Shown here piece by piece: positions 62,486-64,000 of a DNA stretch of 64,000 nucleotides. The DNA is taken from NCBI RefSeq assembly GCF_018119395.1, contig NZ_JAGPWD010000001.1:248001-312000 (forward strand), written 5' to 3'. The position numbers and the translations under genes are program-made. Under the pieces are notes generated by a model. That model had not been told where the DNA came from. It was given only the letters and a program-made list of their open reading frames with translations, and searched no databases. Every line of letters starts with the position of its first letter. The stretch's first letter is position 1. This stretch comes from Massilia sp. ZL223. GTDB taxonomy: Bacteria > Pseudomonadota > Gammaproteobacteria > Burkholderiales > Burkholderiaceae_D.

Positions 62486-64000
62486 TTACTCCTGCTGTAA
62501 TTCGAGCGGCGGCGAAGCCAGCTCCTCATCCGGCCTGGCCAGCTGCCTTTCCCACATCTGCGCATACAAACCACGCGCCGCCAGCAGCGAGCCGTGCGTC
62601 CCCCGCTCCACGATCTTCCCGTGATCCAGCACGATGATCTGCTGCGCATCCGCGATGGTCGACAACCTGTGTGCAATCACCAGCGTCGTCCGGTCCTTCG
62701 CGATCTCCTTCAACTGCGCCTGGATCGCCTGCTCCGACTTGGAATCCAGCGCCGACGTGGCCTCGTCGAAAATCAGGATCGCCGGATCCTTGAGCAAGGT
62801 CCTCGCAATCGCCACGCGCTGCTTCTCCCCGCCCGACAGTTTCAGCCCGCGCTCGCCCACCATGGTCTTGTACCCGTCCGGCAAACTCTCGATGAAATCA
62901 TGGATCGACGCCGCCCTCGCCGCCGCCACGATGTCCTCATGCGACGCCCCCGGCCGGCCATAGGCGATGTTGTATTCGATGGTGTCGTTGAACAGCACCG
63001 TATCCTGCGGCACGATGCCAATTGCCGCGCGCAACGACTGCTGGGTGACTTCACGCAGATCCTGCCCGTCGATGCGGATCGATCCGCCGTTGACGTCGTA
63101 GAAGCGGAACAGCAGCCGCGACAAGGTCGACTTGCCCGAGCCGCTGTGCCCCACCACCGCCGTCGTGGTCCCGGCGGGAATAGTGAAGTCGACGTCGAAC
63201 AGGATCTGGCGCTTGGTTTCGTAGCTGAACTCCACATGCGAGAACTCGACCCGCGCGCCCCTGGTCACCAGCGGCTGCGCGGTCGGCCCATCGGCCACCT
63301 CGCGGTTCTGGTCGAGCAGCGAGAACAGGCGCTCCATGTCCGCAAGGCTTTGCTTGATCTCGCGGTAGATCACGCCCAGGAAGTTGAGCGGAATGTACAG
63401 CTGGATCATGAAGGAGTTCACCAGCACCAGGTCGCCCAGGGTCATGGTGCCCGCGATCACGCCCTCGGTGGCGCGCCACAGGATCAGGGTGACGGCGGTG
63501 GCGATGATCAGCGACTGGCCGGTATTGAGCACCGACAGCGAGGTCTGCGAGCGCACCGCCGCGTTCTCGTAGTTCTGCAGCCCCTGGTCGTAGCGCCTGG
63601 CTTCGTAGTCTTCGTTGCCGAAGTACTTCACCGTCTCGTAGTTGAGCAGCGAATCGATGGCCTTGGTGTTGGCCTTCGAGTCCAGGTCGTTCATCGTGCG
63701 CCGGAAGTGGGTGCGCCATTCGGTGACGATCACGGTGAAGGCGATATAGGTCGCCAGCGCCACGGCCGTGATCACGCTGAACCAGATGTCGTAGTTGATC
63801 ACCAGGTAGCCGAGCACCAGGGTGATCTCGACCAGGGTCGGCAGCACGTTGAACAGCGAATACGAGATCAGCGAATTCACGCCGCGCGTGCCGCGCTCGA
63901 TGTCGCGCGTCATGCCGCCGGTCTGGCGGTTCAGGTGGAAGCGCAGCGACAGCGCGTGCAGGTGCCGGAAGACCTTCAGCGCGATGGTCCGTACCGCGCG
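62486..64000 (-). CDS. Atm1/HMT1-type ABC exporter (membrane plus ATPase), N-terminus cut by window edge
   Basis: 504 residues visible plus stop; the N-terminal helices lie beyond the right edge. The membrane part shows HLHALSLRFHLNRQTGG and IERGTRGVNSLISY, a signature of the mitochondrial Atm1 and bacterial homologue group. The nucleotide-binding domain has [39 protein letters not shown] and AHRLSTI. Homologues export glutathione conjugates or sulfur/iron-related compounds. Role here is not evident. Confidence 0.92.
   Translation of the reverse strand, partial: RAVRTIALKVFRHLHALSLRFHLNRQTGGMTRDIERGTRGVNSLISYSLFNVLPTLVEITLVLGYLVINYDIWFSVITAVALATYIAFTVIVTEWRTHFRRTMNDLDSKANTKAIDSLLNYETVKYFGNEDYEARRYDQGLQNYENAAVRSQTSLSVLNTGQSLIIATAVTLILWRATEGVIAGTMTLGDLVLVNSFMIQLYIPLNFLGVIYREIKQSLADMERLFSLLDQNREVADGPTAQPLVTRGARVEFSHVEFSYETKRQILFDVDFTIPAGTTTAVVGHSGSGKSTLSRLLFRFYDVNGGSIRIDGQDLREVTQQSLRAAIGIVPQDTVLFNDTIEYNIAYGRPGASHEDIVAAARAASIHDFIESLPDGYKTMVGERGLKLSGGEKQRVAIARTLLKDPAILIFDEATSALDSKSEQAIQAQLKEIAKDRTTLVIAHRLSTIADAQQIIVLDHGKIVERGTHGSLLAARGLYAQMWERQLARPDEELASPPLELQQE

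Overview
The window looks like a chromosomal segment of a high-GC betaproteobacterium, most likely Oxalobacteraceae (Massilia/Telluria/Duganella type). This placement is an inference from gene content (two-subunit arginine succinyltransferase operon, 180-kDa-type NAD-glutamate dehydrogenase, queA-tgt-yajC-secD-secF order, betaproteobacterial NsrR-like operators) and codon usage. No rRNA or tRNA gene, CRISPR array or prophage was recognised.

Layout. 1-6.9 kb: truncated S41-type peptidase, CAT-fold acetyltransferase, APC permease, NO-detoxifying flavohaemoglobin behind two NsrR-type operators, DUF2807 lipoprotein and an old-yellow-enzyme reductase. 7.0-20.4 kb: a complete arginine succinyltransferase (AST) operon, astC-aruF-aruG-astD-astB-gdhB-astE on the minus strand, with the glutamate dehydrogenase embedded in it, plus an ArgR-like AraC regulator. 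20.5-22.2 kb: MarR regulator, small unknown protein and HDOD protein; the first and last appear to be leaderless. 22.2-22.7 kb: three tandem short RNA genes sharing one 32-nt 5' domain, each with its own -10 box, a CRP/FNR-like dyad centred at -41.5 and an intrinsic terminator. 22.8-34.1 kb: secDF-yajC-tgt-queA, recG, a VOC protein, a Gfo/Idh oxidoreductase, DUF3025 and pyrC. 34.2-35.8 kb: a split UxaA-family lyase with the size pattern of (R)-sulfolactate sulfo-lyase SuyAB.

36-39.3 kb is an accessory stretch with an Nmad2-like protein, a large coiled-coil membrane protein and a 164-bp element with perfect 16-bp terminal inverted repeats. 39.3-50.7 kb is an unusual operon: a divergent LysR regulator, then fumarate reductase-like B-C-D subunits, a two-subunit class I hydratase, the flavoprotein A subunit, a sulfonate/nitrate-type ABC importer, a D-2-hydroxyacid dehydrogenase, an Ldh/ComC-type dehydrogenase and a TauE/SafE exporter. 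With the SuyAB-like pair and the YeiH/YeiE pair at 54.7-56.8 kb, the parts suggest catabolism of a succinate-like or sulfonated acid with export of an inorganic sulfur product. This is a hypothesis.

50.8-53.1 kb: an intact IS3-family element (1229 bp, 3-bp target duplication) next to a frameshifted DUF4926 gene and an orphan Imm63 immunity gene. 53.1-62.3 kb: DctA, YeiH with its LysR regulator, GntR regulator, orphan polar-amino-acid ATPase, GltP, secreted amidohydrolase and periplasmic asparaginase, a set for dicarboxylate and Asp/Asn/Glu use. The window ends inside an Atm1-type ABC exporter. REP-like double-hairpin repeats occur at 19.3, 26.3 and 62.4 kb.
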